A DNA stretch of 64,000 nt from Thunnus maccoyii (taxonomy: Eukaryota; Chordata; Actinopteri; Scombriformes; Scombridae), in assembly GCF_910596095.1 (NCBI RefSeq), contig NC_056539.1, forward strand, positions 9,064,501 to 9,128,500. Reading direction: 5' to 3'. Below, piece by piece: positions 44,310-56,553 of this stretch. The position numbers and the translations under genes were made by a program. The notes under the pieces are model-generated. The model did no database searches. It had not been told where the DNA came from and was given only the letters and a program-made list of their open reading frames with translations. Position 1 is the first letter of the stretch, and the number at the start of each line of letters is the position of its first letter.

Positions 44310-46899
44310 TTTTTCAATCAATGAATCCCTTGGGAATTTTTGTGGTTTCATCATCTCTACTTTTAACCCAAGTGTGCAAGATAAGGAGTTCAGAGAGGTG
44401 ACTGTTTTATTCAGGACGAGAGACAATCTTTGGTCTATTTACCTTTTCTGTTACAGCCAGTTGAATGATTGTTTGAAACTAGGGATGCAACTACTATGAT
44501 CTTTTAATTGTTTGGTTCATAAAAGTCAGGAAATATGGGGGGAGGGCAGTTCAATTCATTGCTCAACTTGACATACTTGAATTGCCAATTTTTGTTTCTT
44601 TGTTTTTTTAAAATTAATTTACTTGTTTATGCATTTAATATTTCCTGCCCTGGGACTACAGACACAGTTAATCTAATTCTAGTGCAGTTTAAGTTTGCAT
44701 GGCGTGATCCTTGCACTTAATGACAAACGTTTTTCAACTAACCTTTTGCATTCATGCACAGAACTGACAAAGCTGCAGTTACGTGGTCATGTGTAGTTTG
44801 ACGTTGGGTCCAAAATAAAGGCCCAGGTTCCAAAATGACTCCCCACCTTGCATTAATTTAAATGTAATTGGGTAACTGTGACCCTTATGCTACTCACGAG
44901 CGTGGTGTGAGTCAGCCAAGCTGTGATAATGGCTGTCTTGTGACTTGAAACTTTGTCGCTTTATAATTTACCAGAACGTGACCAGCAACATCACCCCCAC
45001 CATTAAGGGGGGGCTATGGGAGATTCTGAGACTCCTTTTAACATCTATCTTGTTTTCTAGGCATTAAGACTGCCTTTGTGAAGCAGCACTCGGACACAGC
45101 ATTCATTGCAGCCCACTGTGAGATGATTCCCATTGAGTGGGTATGTCGGAGAGTGGCAACTGGATCCTTCCTCAAGAGGAACCCAGGAGTCAAAGAAGGC
45201 TACCGCTTCTCCCCCCTGAAGATGGAGATGTTCTTTAAAGTGAGTCTCAGGCCTCTCCTCCTCTGTGTTTACAGTCTAAGAGCTGTAAGTTGACTCAGAA
45301 GTGAGCCAGCGTCAAATCCAAAATGATCCAATTAATCTTTCTCATTTTTAGGATGATGCCAACAACGATCCCCAGTGGTCGGAGGAGCAGCTGCTGGAGG
45401 CCAAGTTCTGTCTGGCTGGGCTCACTATCGGCCAGTGTGAGGTAGACATCATGAATCGCAGCACTGTGGCCATCTTTGAGATTCTGGAGAAGGCCTGGGC
45501 CACTCAGAACTGCACGCTGGTGGACATGAAGGTATGTGGTGCAGCGCTGCCCCCTGCTGGCTACATCAGCACCCTCGTGTGACCACTTTTCTACGGAGCG
45601 CTCACAGCTGGTACCCAACATAAAGAGATTATCTTCCTTTCGTCATAGATTGAGTTTGGTGTGAATGTGAAGACTCAAGAGATTGTCCTCGCTGATGTGA
45701 TCGACAACGACTCATGGAGGCTGTGGCCTGCCGGAGATCGAAGCCAGCAAAAAGATAAACAGGTCAGGGATTTTTTTTTTCATTTTAATACTTTCAAAGA
45801 TTAATCTAAAGGCTGAAAATAACTTTTTTCCCTTTTTTACTAGGTGTACCGAGACCTTAAAGAAGTAACCCCTGAGGCGATGCAAATGGTGAAGAGGAAC
45901 TTTGAGTGGGTCTCTGAGAGGGTCAAGGTACACTGAACCCTTTTCCCCCAATCTGCTCTGTGTTATCAGGGCAGGCTTTTAGCATTTGTTTGCTTTTAAT
46001 CAACTGACTGATAGTTCATTGTAAACTAGTTATCTGAAGTTTGTTGCATTCCAGTTTTATCACTTTGAAAACTCAATTCTTAAACTCTTCTCTTTACATA
46101 ATAAATTATTTTTACATTCTTATCATACCTTTTTTAGAGGACAATTAACTATGATCTGCATGGACCTAATGAGCGCTTTGTTGTCTGTAGCTGCTGCTGG
46201 AGTCTCAGGCCAATGGCAGGGTGGTCGTTCTGATGGGCTCCACCTCGGACATGGCCCACTGTGAGAAAATCAGGAAGGCTTGCACCTCCTACGGGATTCC
46301 ATGTGTTCTGAGAGTTACCTCGGCACACAAAGGTCCAGATGAGACACTCCGCATTAAAGCAGAATACGAAGGTGAGCGTTCATTCTAACATAAGTCTGGC
46401 TCCTTTTTCTTCTTTCTTTTCTGAGGAAGTGGATTTTGATATCTGTCATGTCGTTATATCTATTTGCTGTTCCTCAGGTGACAGTGTACCCACTGTGTTT
46501 GTGGCTGTGGCCGGCAGAAGTAACGGCCTCGGTCCCGTGATGTCTGGAAATACGGCTTACCCCGTCATCAACTGCCCACCTCTCACTCCAGACTGGGGTG
46601 CACAAGATGTCTGGTCATCCCTTCGCATGCCAAGCGGTAAGCGAATCTCTTTCTGTTTAAGTCTTAAATTGTTATTCACATGCACGTTTATTTATTGTAC
46701 TAATTGAGCCTTTCTTTGTTTCCCCCATGCAGGTCTCGGCTGTTCAACAATCCTCTCCCCTGAGGCCGCTGCTCAGTTTGCTGCACAGATCTTCGGGCTG
46801 ACTGATCACCTGGTGTGGTGCAAACTGAGGGCCTCCATGCTCAACACCTGGGTGTCTCTGAAGGTGGCTGATAAGAAGCTACAGGCCTGCAGCCTCTGA
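43762..46899 (+). CDS. paics: Bifunctional phosphoribosylaminoimidazole carboxylase / SAICAR synthetase (PAICS)
   Basis: Nine exons give exactly 425 aa, the human length: 43762-43777, 43868-44065, 45061-45239, 45352-45531, 45649-45762, 45844-45927, 46191-46371, 46478-46636, 46733-46899 (TGA). It performs steps 6 and 7 of de novo purine synthesis in the cytosol. The SAICAR synthetase half carries [38 protein letters not shown] and [21 protein letters not shown]. The AIR carboxylase half starts at about residue 260 with [16 protein letters not shown], then [10 protein letters not shown] and [23 protein letters not shown] at 47040 is a candidate poly(A) signal. No oddities are seen. Confidence 0.98.
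44066..45060. other. paics intron 2
   Basis: This 1-kb intron contains a CA microsatellite at about 44265-44307 and a fragment resembling an interspersed repeat near 44475-44530. No other feature is seen. Confidence 0.5.
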
Positions 46900-48980
46900 A
46901 GTGGCTCAAGACCCGTTTGAGCCGAGAGTGGTCTTTTTAGGGCTCCACTGTCTGTCTTGCCATGTCTTTGTTTACCATGAAACCCCCACTAACAGTAGAT
47001 TCAATCAACATTTCCTTTTTCACACACTTAAATCATTCCATTAAAAAAAGAATTTATTAAAAGCTTCTTAATGAAATGCTTCTGTGGTTTTATCCTGTTT
47101 ATTTTTACACAAGTTTTCAAAATGATAGTTTCAGTTAAGTGTCTTTTCTGCTTATCTGAGGAGTAACACTTTATCGGTGTCTTTAAAAGTATGGAAGGAA
47201 CACTTTCAACAATTTTCAGCCTCTGTTTCTACATATTTGCCAGAGATAGAGCTTCTGTTTATACGCTAATGAAATTAAATCTTGCTGTTTTATAAGCTTC
47301 CCTAAAAGGAAAATAAGCTAACCAGTATCAAAGTCATGTCTCTTGTATTGTTTCTATTTGAGGTTTTCAATTGACTGATCTAAGATCTTTACATTCATTA
47401 CATTGTTGGATTAAAGAAAACAAACTTGCATTTCTTTGGCTGGTCAAAAAGTTTGTTGGAGAAGGAGTAGAATTGGAGGAATTTGAACTTTGACTTGGGC
47501 CACAGTGAGTTTTTCTGACTAGTGCTCAGCCTGTGATTTTTATCATGGTTAATAGGATTTGAGTTGAGATACTGCTGACAAGCCAAATATGACTGCTACT
47601 TGTGTCATCTGGAATTTGATTAATTTAGTCCTATTAGCCTTTGTACATTTATGTTCCCAGTCTTTACACCAGTATCACTAACTGCACAGTCTTAGAGTTT
47701 CACACCACAATAATAGCTCTTTTTCAGTGAACTCAGTGTCCTTGCAGCACCCCCTGCTCTAGTACGACCACCATGTCTGTATTATTAATTTCTCAGTTGT
47801 GGGACCTCAACTCAGCCACAAGAGGGAGCCTGCAACCCATATTGGCAATCCAAAATCCCAAACCCTTTCAATCTGTTCCAGTAGTTTGCAGCCAAGAGAA
47901 TGAGTCAGAATCTCATGCCACCATTTTATTTTTTACATCTATTATAGCACAGCTCTCCCTTTGATAACAAATGATGGGAATAACGACCTGTGATGTGCTA
48001 AATCTTTGTTCACGTGTGGGTGGAAGTGGGAGGATGGAAGTGCTGAGGGTACAGATGAGTGCAGAGAAGCTGATAGACAAAAATCCTCTGCATTTAATTT
48101 TGAGAGGAATTTTATGCTTAAAAATGCATTTCACCGCATGAAAATCAGCCTCCCTATCTCTAAGTCAACATGCAGCATGAAGAGTATTAGTTTAGCCACA
48201 GAGATGAGATGGACATAATGTGTATGTCTCAGCAGGTCTCCTTGACAACCGTAACATGGCAACAATCACTCTATATACAATAATCTGCCTATGTTTTTTT
48301 TTTTGCTGCTCCTTTCCCTTATTGCTTTGCTGAGCTCTGAAGGTCCAGTTTTTATCTTTTTTTAAACTCCCTTCTTCACTGGCCTTTCAGAATTTTCCTG
48401 CTTACTGTCACCATGGATACCACAATATCTGAGAATAAATGAACATAACATGAATCATCAGGAAAGTCTAACCCGCTAATGAGTTATGAATGTGTGTGGT
48501 CATGACATCCTGTGCTTGCACTGTGGTCAAACATCATTACCGCTTTCCTTTTTGTTGTAATAAGCAAAATGTGACAACTGGTGTGATAACAGAAGCCGAG
48601 GCAAACACACAGTGACTTTCTCAAGACTCAAAAAAGCAATTTATTTAGCTGTCAAAACTATGAGGGTGGCAGTCACTACTACAGTTTATTTACATATGTT
48701 CTACAATAGTATTTTATATTCTTTTCTTCTTTGCTTCGTCATGTGTACAAAATTTCTATATCATCCTATGGACAAACATCATCACTGCCTTGTTATTTTC
48801 GCTGCTGAATGCACATGATGATCACTCTCAACATTGTCCTGCCATCATTCTGGCACCTTCACATTCACACCTCCTCCTCTTGTCCACTATCTGCAATGTT
48901 ACTCACTCTCTGTCACTTGTTGGTATCACTTCCTTCTATCCCTGTTAACAATCTAACCATTAATCTCCTTGCGGCGCCGA
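46900..48980. other. Intergenic DNA between paics and the RGK GTPase gene
   Basis: The convergent genes end here: paics poly(A) ATTAAA at 47040, and for the minus-strand gene a candidate AATAAA at 48640-48645. The conserved human 4q12 order ends in this gap, because human SRP72 would be expected after PAICS and is not found. I see no gene in the rest. Confidence 0.5.
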
Positions 48981-51109
48981 TCACAGCGCCCCTAGGTCGT
49001 GGCACGAGCGGGACTTCTGCCTCAGGAACTTGCCCGCTTCTCGCTCTCGTGGGTACCGGGGCACCAGGTTGGACAGGAAGCGTTTGGCACGGGAGGTGAT
49101 GCTTTCACTTCGGCCTCCTCCGCTCATGTCCTCTGCGCTGCTCCCCGGAGGCCACGGAGGCTGACCTCTGGCTAGCCGCACAGCACACTCAAGGAGCTCT
49201 GGGGTGCGGTGATCCAGAGAGGCAGAGATCTCAAGATACAGACAGTTGAAGAGGGCGGCGCTGGACATGGCCTCTGAGAGAAGAGATTCCAGCAATGAAT
49301 AAAGGCAGGTGTCAGGGCTTTAAGGTTAAAGAGGGGGGGAAAGTTTCTCTATGTGCTCTTCTTAAATCTGACTTAAAGCCAAACATCCAACTGAAGTAAC
49401 AAGCAAAATACATTTTTTAGTGGAGGGGGACTTTAAACAAGACATGATTTTAATCAATAAACCAAAAACTGAGACCTTATTGTTCAGAATGGGCAAAAGA
49501 CCAGCAACACCTTGCAATATAGTAGCCGTGCTTTAAACTTTTAGAAAGTGCCAGATGTATTGATCTTTAAATTTTGAAGTGCTACAACTTTAAAACAGAA
49601 GATGTGTGGGGTTTTGTTTACCAGTCAGTGCAGAGGATGCTACATCAGTTTGATGTCCAAAAACACCACGACAAACTGCCAATATTTCACTTTAGTTTCA
49701 CTTGAGTGAGCTTCTAGCCAAATATTGTGAGCTGTAAACACTGCAAACTACTCTAAGTTTGGAGGTATGCCATATATAATATAGTTTAATAGTATGTTGG
49801 ACAGTTTCAGAGCCTCCATGCTGTAAAACTGCATGAATGTGGCCAAGCAGCGCACCCACAGTGAATGCTCTCCTGCTCTAACTGTAATTGTGACTCCCTT
49901 CATACTCCCACAATGCGATGAAGCTGAAGCGCTGACATTTATATTTTCACACATTTCACCCCACGTTAGTGTTTACTGACAGAGATTAGGGGCAGAAAAT
50001 GTCAACACCAACCGTGAGGATAAAAGCTACAACAGAAGGAAGGAAACAATAAAACAGGCGAAGAAAAGATCAACACGTTGGAGGTAAAAATGGATTTTTA
50101 TTGTACCTTGAGCGGTGACTTCACGGGAGCGAACTAGGTCACTCTTGTTGCCGACGAGGATGATGGGAGTTTGGGGCTGGGTCTCTCTCAGGAGAAGTCG
50201 GAGCTGAGCGGTGCGATGGAAACTACGCCTGTCAGTCACTGAAAACACCAGAACGCACACCTCACACTGCAGAGCCGACAGGTCCTGAGGGACAGACAGA
50301 GGAAGACACACAGTATGTTATAGTGCTGTGAGGTGGTGGAGGAAGGGAGGAATGAAAGGAAACTGTATCTTTACGTTGGCTTTACCTGAGTTAAAACACA
50401 CTGGAACACCTTGTATAGTAGTCAAATGTCAAATGAGTGTCAGTCAAGTCTAAACCTTTATTTCAAATCTACTTGTTAACACTGCATGGTATTAAAATCT
50501 CTCAGAACTGACTCTTAAGACTCAGCAGAAACCTTTCACTTTCTGCTGCGCTCATACAGTAAATATGTGCAGTGGAAGTGCTGCCTGGAGAAACAGCAAA
50601 CAATTGAGTGCTCTTTCTGAAATCCCCTGTGGTTTAGTGTGAAATTACTACTGTACAAGGCACCAACTACAACACTTCATAAATTCCTAGCGACACACAT
50701 AGACTCATCATCTCCAAGCAAGAGAGAGACAAAAATAAATATGCCTGAGTGAACTCCTCAAAGATAACCGGCTAAACCTCAGCCTGTCTTTGTTAGAGCT
50801 GTCGTGGTCCATTGACTTTTAATTTGTATTAAATCTAAAACTGAGCGCAGACCAAAAGCAACTTCTGCACCCTAATAACAGAGGCAGGTCGTAACACTGC
50901 AATTACATAAGCAAATTCCTTGTAAGCCCAACATTACAGTGTCTCTCACAACAAATATAACTCATAATACAAAGAGTAACACATATAGATCCTCACAAAA
51001 AACACAGATTGTGTCACGACTCATGAAGGTGTGTACTTGGTGTTTCCACACTTCCACCTAAATCAGAACCAGTAATGCAGTAATTTTGCACATCTGCTCT
51101 GTGGGCAGA

Positions 51110-51162
<53 letters not shown>

Positions 51163-53530
51163 TCCACACATAGATGCATCTGAACTGCACTCGAGGGAAA
51201 AGAGGAAAAAGCGTGCCAAACAACCTGATAATGAGCTTTCCTCAGTCAACTAGATGCAGATGCAGCAGGTTTATTCTCCCCTTTTTGCCACAGCATTTCT
51301 CTGAGCTTGGCATCAGTTTTGTCATAGTGCCTTCAAGTACAATAGACAATGCAACATGCTCCAGATACACAGTATGAATTCATTTACACCTCTACAATAT
51401 GCTACATACACAGTATACATCCATTTATGTGCTCTAGTTCCTTTGATTTTCCTTTTTGTTCACTTTTATTGATATTTTTTTATCATGTTTAAAACATAAT
51501 TTTCCTTTAGTCATAGTCCTCATGCTGTATAATTTGTGCCTGTATCTGGAGTCCTGCATTCCTTGTTTTCAGATTAGTACATTGTCAGGGATACACACAA
51601 GTTCTCGTGGATGGATGGATGCTATCAGACTTCTTTACTATGTGCACTCAGCTAGAAACCCAGATATCATTTCGCAGGCTTATCTCCTGATACAACACAC
51701 CATTATTCTGTGCAGCACACAAAGTGTTTCATATGCAGAACACCAAATGAATGCGGCAAGAAAAGTCAGTAAAAAATCCAGACTGAAAAGGTACATTTTG
51801 AGCTTCTTAAAACAGTCCAAGGATTCAGCAGCCCTGAGGACCTCTGAAAAGAACATATATATATATTATATATATGTACAGTATATAAATATATATATAT
51901 ATATCACTGAAGTGTGAATAAGCAGCTGAGCGCACTGTATACAGCTGCAGAGAGGGCTCAGTGGCCTAATGAGAGAGCAGGGAGCAAGGAGTGTGGGAAC
52001 GGTGAAGTGTTGTTTGCCTCACCTGTCTCCAGTTGTCATAGATAATGATGGTGCTGTCCTCGTCATCCACAGTGACTGTGCGCACATAACCCTCCCCTAA
52101 GGACAGGGAGAGCAGCAGTTAGGTTTCATATGGGAGATGGGTGCTGTGATTTATTTACCTGCTGCACAGCACACATTACAGGTCACCTCTCCACTGAATT
52201 ACACTGCTCTGCACAAATCCTGTCAGACAAACAGCTTTATACCATCAGAATCCACAGACGCAGTCCTGTCCATTTCCCCTGCGAGGGCGATGGCCAGAGA
52301 GGACTTCCCCACGCCGTTCTGCCCCAGCAGGGCAATTTTCAAGGGCCCGTCAATTCTGCCCTCCACTGCCACCATCAGACTGTCATCCAAGGCTGGGCTG
52401 AAGCTGATTGGTGAAGCAGAAGGTCCTGCTGCACCTGATGTCCAATCGCAGTCATCATGGACGGCCTCTTCCCGTCTGAGCTGGTGCTTTATTGGCAGAG
52501 GAGTGCTTCCTCTGCGAACAGTCGGGGTGCTGGGCAGAATCATACTGTCACACTGAAGGAGAGAGGAGCATAGATGGAACATATGTCCCCTGATTACGTA
52601 ACACTAAAAGCCACCCTCTATTCAGATATGGCGTTTCTCACATAATACTACACAAGGTAACATCAAGTTTGATCTGCATTATGACATGTTGTGAATTTAA
52701 GAGATAGTGTTTTATGATGTAGTTCAATGAAGTTAGGGGCAAGAGCTAAATTTTAAAAATAACTCAGAGCAGCAGAGGCTGAGATATCCTTACTTTTAGT
52801 CCCTAGCATGAGTCAGTTCTCATATTGCAACTCAATAATGTCTTTCATTCATTCTGTGCTTGTCTCAAGTCGATGTTAGTCCAATATACACTCTCTTTTA
52901 GCTCAGTTTTTGGTCTCCATCAACTCCTGAGGGAAATTAACTTTGAATATTGTTTGGTTGTGCGTAGGTAGCCTACTGTGTTTTTTAAAAAGTCTTAGAG
53001 AGCAAAACAGTTAAGCAAAAATAATTAGCTAAAAGAGGCTAAAAATATACTCTGTAGAGCTGAAGGGAATTGCGGTGAGGTGACAGTTCTCGATGGGTTA
53101 ATCAACATTGTGAGCAACACCTTTCAAACTACACATCACAGTCATTTGATACATTATTATATATACTCCTCCAGTCAGTCAAAAGTTGGTTTAGTGATGA
53201 AAATGACAAACTGGTTTGTAATCTGCTAGTATTTTGTAATGCAGGACACCCCTCCCTGAACCACCACCTACCTAAAACACACTCACTCACACACACACAC
53301 ACACACACACACCCTGAGGAAAACTGGCACGCTGTCAGTTCAATAATCCCCTCCATTCAACTGACAGTTATATCAAACATCATCACATCACCACCACTTT
53401 GCCCCAAACCTGAGCTAATTGAACACTGGATATATTGGAGCAGTTTTTGGCCCCCGAGCTCGCGCATCCTTACCTTATTGGTCGCTTTCTCCTCATCGTT
53501 GAGTCCGTCTTCGGGCACATCTGTCGGCAT
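48981..53530 (-). CDS. rem2: Rem2-like RGK small GTPase, divergent
   Basis: Five exons give 303 aa: 53474-53530, 52243-52552, 52023-52096, 50107-50284, 48981-49273. Rem2-like features are RRGSTPLPIKHQLRREEAV near the start and the C-terminus RAKRFLSNLVPR...RQKSRSCHDLGAL, a basic tail with the RGK-specific Cys seven residues from the end. GTPase motifs are GQNGVGKS (residues 96-103), NKSD (193-196) and EISA (221-224). RGK proteins bind calcium-channel beta subunits and calmodulin and lower voltage-gated calcium currents; they lack a prenylation box, as here. Oddities: the RGK DxWE motif reads DNWR, and the WL.D.C segment that normally follows is missing, so switch II is about seven residues short. 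The start at MPTDVPEDG is preferred over the upstream ATG 53584 by match to Rem2. A splice acceptor just upstream suggests a 5' non-coding exon. A divergent paralogue rather than true rem2 is possible. Confidence 0.78.
49377..49437 (+). repeat. Fragment of the cracd-intron repeat family
   Basis: CCAAACATCCAACTGAAGTAAC followed by a GAGGGGGACTTTAAAC block equals the 3' end of the repeats at 8049-8430 and 9752-10125. The remainder of this intron (49274-50106) shows nothing else. Confidence 0.6.
50285..52022. other. RGK GTPase intron 3
   Basis: This 1.7-kb intron has a CT then CA microsatellite (about 51110-51162) and an AT alternation (51858-51904). No exon or element is recognised. Confidence 0.5.
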
Positions 53531-53785
53531 CTGCAAACTGAAATCAAGCGATTTGGATGAGGACTCCCAAAAGACACAGAGCAACCCCCCCTACCCACCC
53601 ACTCACCCCAGCTTTCCTCACCCCTTCCCCAACCCACTCACTTCATGAACTCCAGCCCCGTGCAGCCCGGTATGATCCCTCACCTGTAACGCGGCTCTCT
53701 GCAGCGAAAGTAAGCACGTTCTCTCTTTCTTTCTCTCTGCCCTCCCTCGCGCACTATTTACACCCTCTCCCCCTTCAATTTGTGC

Positions 53786-53817
<32 letters not shown>

Positions 53818-54234
53818 GTCTCTCTCTCTCTCTTTCTCTCTCTCTCTACTACTACTACTATCACTCTCACTCTATCGCCTCAGGTTACGGCCCAGGTCCA
53901 GTCCTGCAGTCAGCACCGTCATTCATCACTGGCTCTCCAAACTGACTATGACTCACTGACTTGCCGCGTAACTGCTGTTCTCCAGATTTGGATTTTCTGC
54001 AGAGGAGAGATGTGAAACCAACTCTACCAGTGGACTCGCGCGTTTTAAGTGTTTGCTGCAGGTGCCCGCTGCTCAGTCATGCGAGTGGAGCAGAGTGTGA
54101 TGGAGGCAGGGAGGCAGCAGTGGAAAGATGCTCAGTGTCACGAAGTGCTCATTGACCCCTGGAAGATGGAGGCGATGTGAGGGCCGGCCGCTGGGGGGCA
54201 GCATAACACAAGAGTTGTCTTCACTCATTGGCTT

Positions 54235-54235
<1 letters not shown>

Positions 54236-54302
<67 letters not shown>
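54236..54302 (+). repeat. Long TG microsatellite
   Basis: An essentially pure TG run of about 67 bases, followed by imperfect TGAGTGTGAGAG copies to about 54330. It lies roughly 700 bp upstream of the RGK GTPase start codon. Runs of this length readily adopt Z-DNA and are very variable in length. Confidence 0.95.
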
Positions 54303-54304
<2 letters not shown>

Positions 54305-56299
54305 TGTGAGAGTGTGAGAGTGTGTGTGTGTCCTTCGGGGATTTATATTTAAAATATGTCATTTGGGTGTTCCTTTGGTAGGTAAGGGCCACCTACCTAC
54401 ACCCAGTCTGCCAGTCTTCTCTTCTCCCATGTGTCCTGCTGAAAACACACATGACCTTTTCCTTGAATGACTCATTTAGATATCATTGAATCAAGTCATT
54501 TCTAGTCCCTGATCCAAGTATTTGGGCATGTTTTCTGTCAGAATGTAAGTGTGGCCATGAGCGGTGCGGAGCGGTGGTGCGCCCCTCCCACACAAAGCCA
54601 CAATAGACTCCGGCAGTGAGCAGCCAGGGTGCTATTATAGCCCTAATCCTGCTCCTATTATACAGGCCAGAGAGAGAGCGAGAGACACAGAGAGGGAGGT
54701 AGAGCTGAAGATGAGGTCATCCCAAACAGCGCACACCCAGGGTCACTGCCTCACTATAGAGGGACAGAGATAAAGAGAGGGATGGAGCAGGCCATGGGGC
54801 TGCAGGGCGAGCTGGAGAGAAAAGGCCTGCAGAAGACTGAAAGTGGGAGATGCTCAGAGGGCTGAATGGAAAGGAGGTGAGGTTAAAACCTGTGTGCAAG
54901 GTGCACAAAAACACACCACAGCATGCCAGGGGGTGGTAAAGTACTTTGTTTATTTCATATGCATATGAAACCACACTACAATAGGAGCAGGAAACCTTGA
55001 TAATGGCCATCATTTTTGTAATAATGTTAATTCTAATTCACAATTGGATAAAATAATAAACTGTAGGAAAGTAAAAATACACGCTAATGGAATAAAACCA
55101 GTAAAGTAAAATTAGAATCAGTACATAAATAAACAATGAATAAATACTGAATAAATAAGTGAATAAATAAAAGAACAATTTATTTAACCTACACCCAAAC
55201 AAAATAAATAGCTCTAATGCATGAACCCTGGCAATGATTTCATGGGACAGTTAAGAAGGTGTCTCCATGAAGAGATTTTTTTGCATTTTTATCCCTGCAC
55301 CGTTCATTTTCTGTTGCGTCCGTTGCCCACAGTACCCGAGTCCACAGTGACCAGCTCTGTGGTGCCGCATGTTGCATTAATATGGTGATCGTCCCTGTTA
55401 CAGAGGTGTTCAATCTGCCCAAAAATAGCCTCTCTAGTCTGGAGAACTGGACACAACCACACAAATCATGCCACACTCTTTCCGCCTGCTGCGGTGGGTT
55501 TCTTTGTCTCTTTCACCATATACAGTTGCTTCAGTTAAGCACACCACCAGCACCTTTTCTTTGCATGTTAAAAACCCATAGTTGAGAGCAAACAGCAAGT
55601 CTTTTCTGCCACCGTCCATGGCTGAAAGTTGCCATTTCCAGCTAGCAAAACGTAGATTTCTTTGCTAAAACACAAGAGCAATTCCCCACTAGTCATTTAG
55701 CACAATCACTGGAAGATTCCCATGAAAGGTATCCTTGTACATTCTTTAATCTAGGATTATTCATTTTACAAAGAATAACAAGTCTTGGTGAGCTGAAACA
55801 CTTTGGTAGGCAACTGTGAAATATTAGCTGGCAAATACAACTGCATGCCGTGGATACTTTATCCAAGCCCATACCACTCCACATCCAGCACCACTGCACT
55901 ACTCAGACCTCTGCAGCTTTAGCAGCTTATTATAAAAAAAACAAAACTACATTTTGAGCCTCAACCACTCATTTGGAGAGTACATTGCAGCTATATCAGC
56001 TATAAAATATTGCATAGACAATATGCTCAGCAGTGTCAGGGACTATAGATAGTGCTATTGCAAGATAAAGCATTTTTGTCCACTGTTGCACTGATATCAC
56101 AAGCAAAAAGATCTGGAGGAGTTCTCTCAGCCAGTTTTTGTGCAACTATCATTCACAGTGAAGTAAAACTGAGTCCATGAAGCAGCCTAGAGCTGAGTCT
56201 AACTATCAATTAACAGTCAATACCCCTTTAATCACCCAGGGGTGGATTTCACAGTTGTATAGCCCCAAAACTGCCTGCCAACGTCTCTCTTTCACTTTC

Positions 56300-56353
56300 A
56301 CTGTCTTGCGCACACACACAAAAACACACACACACACATGCACACACGCGCAC

Positions 56354-56428
<75 letters not shown>
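56300..56428 (+). repeat. CA microsatellite with CG interruptions
   Basis: About 120 bases of CA with occasional CGCA and ATGC interruptions, ending about 125 bp from the nrl stop codon. It would be part of the nrl 3' untranslated region. Confidence 0.95.
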
Positions 56429-56433
<5 letters not shown>

Positions 56434-56553
56434 AAATCCATGTTTTCTTCCTCAAGTCTGATTACTCATCATTGATTGCTCCATGTTGGCTGGTCTTGTT
56501 TCTCATTCTTCTGTTTTTTTTTTTTCTCCCTCCATTCCCGCTGTGGGTTAAAC

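Larger units (their letters stand above)
53531..56553. other. Intergenic DNA between the RGK GTPase gene and nrl
   Basis: Contains the 5' flank of the minus-strand GTPase gene with a CT-rich tract (53785-53850) and a long TG microsatellite (54236-54302). The region 54560-54720 is purine-rich. A CA microsatellite at about 56300-56428 lies near the nrl stop. Candidate nrl poly(A) signals (AATAAA on the minus strand) occur at 54949-54954 and elsewhere, none decisive. No gene is seen. Confidence 0.5.

Noticed and set aside
54236-54302. TG run as a CRISPR-like or functional array
   Set aside because: Simple dinucleotide microsatellite without spacers in a vertebrate genome.
56206-56455. Cys/Val-rich frames across the CA microsatellite near nrl
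   Set aside because: Every frame of a CA/TG run is open; there is no other support.
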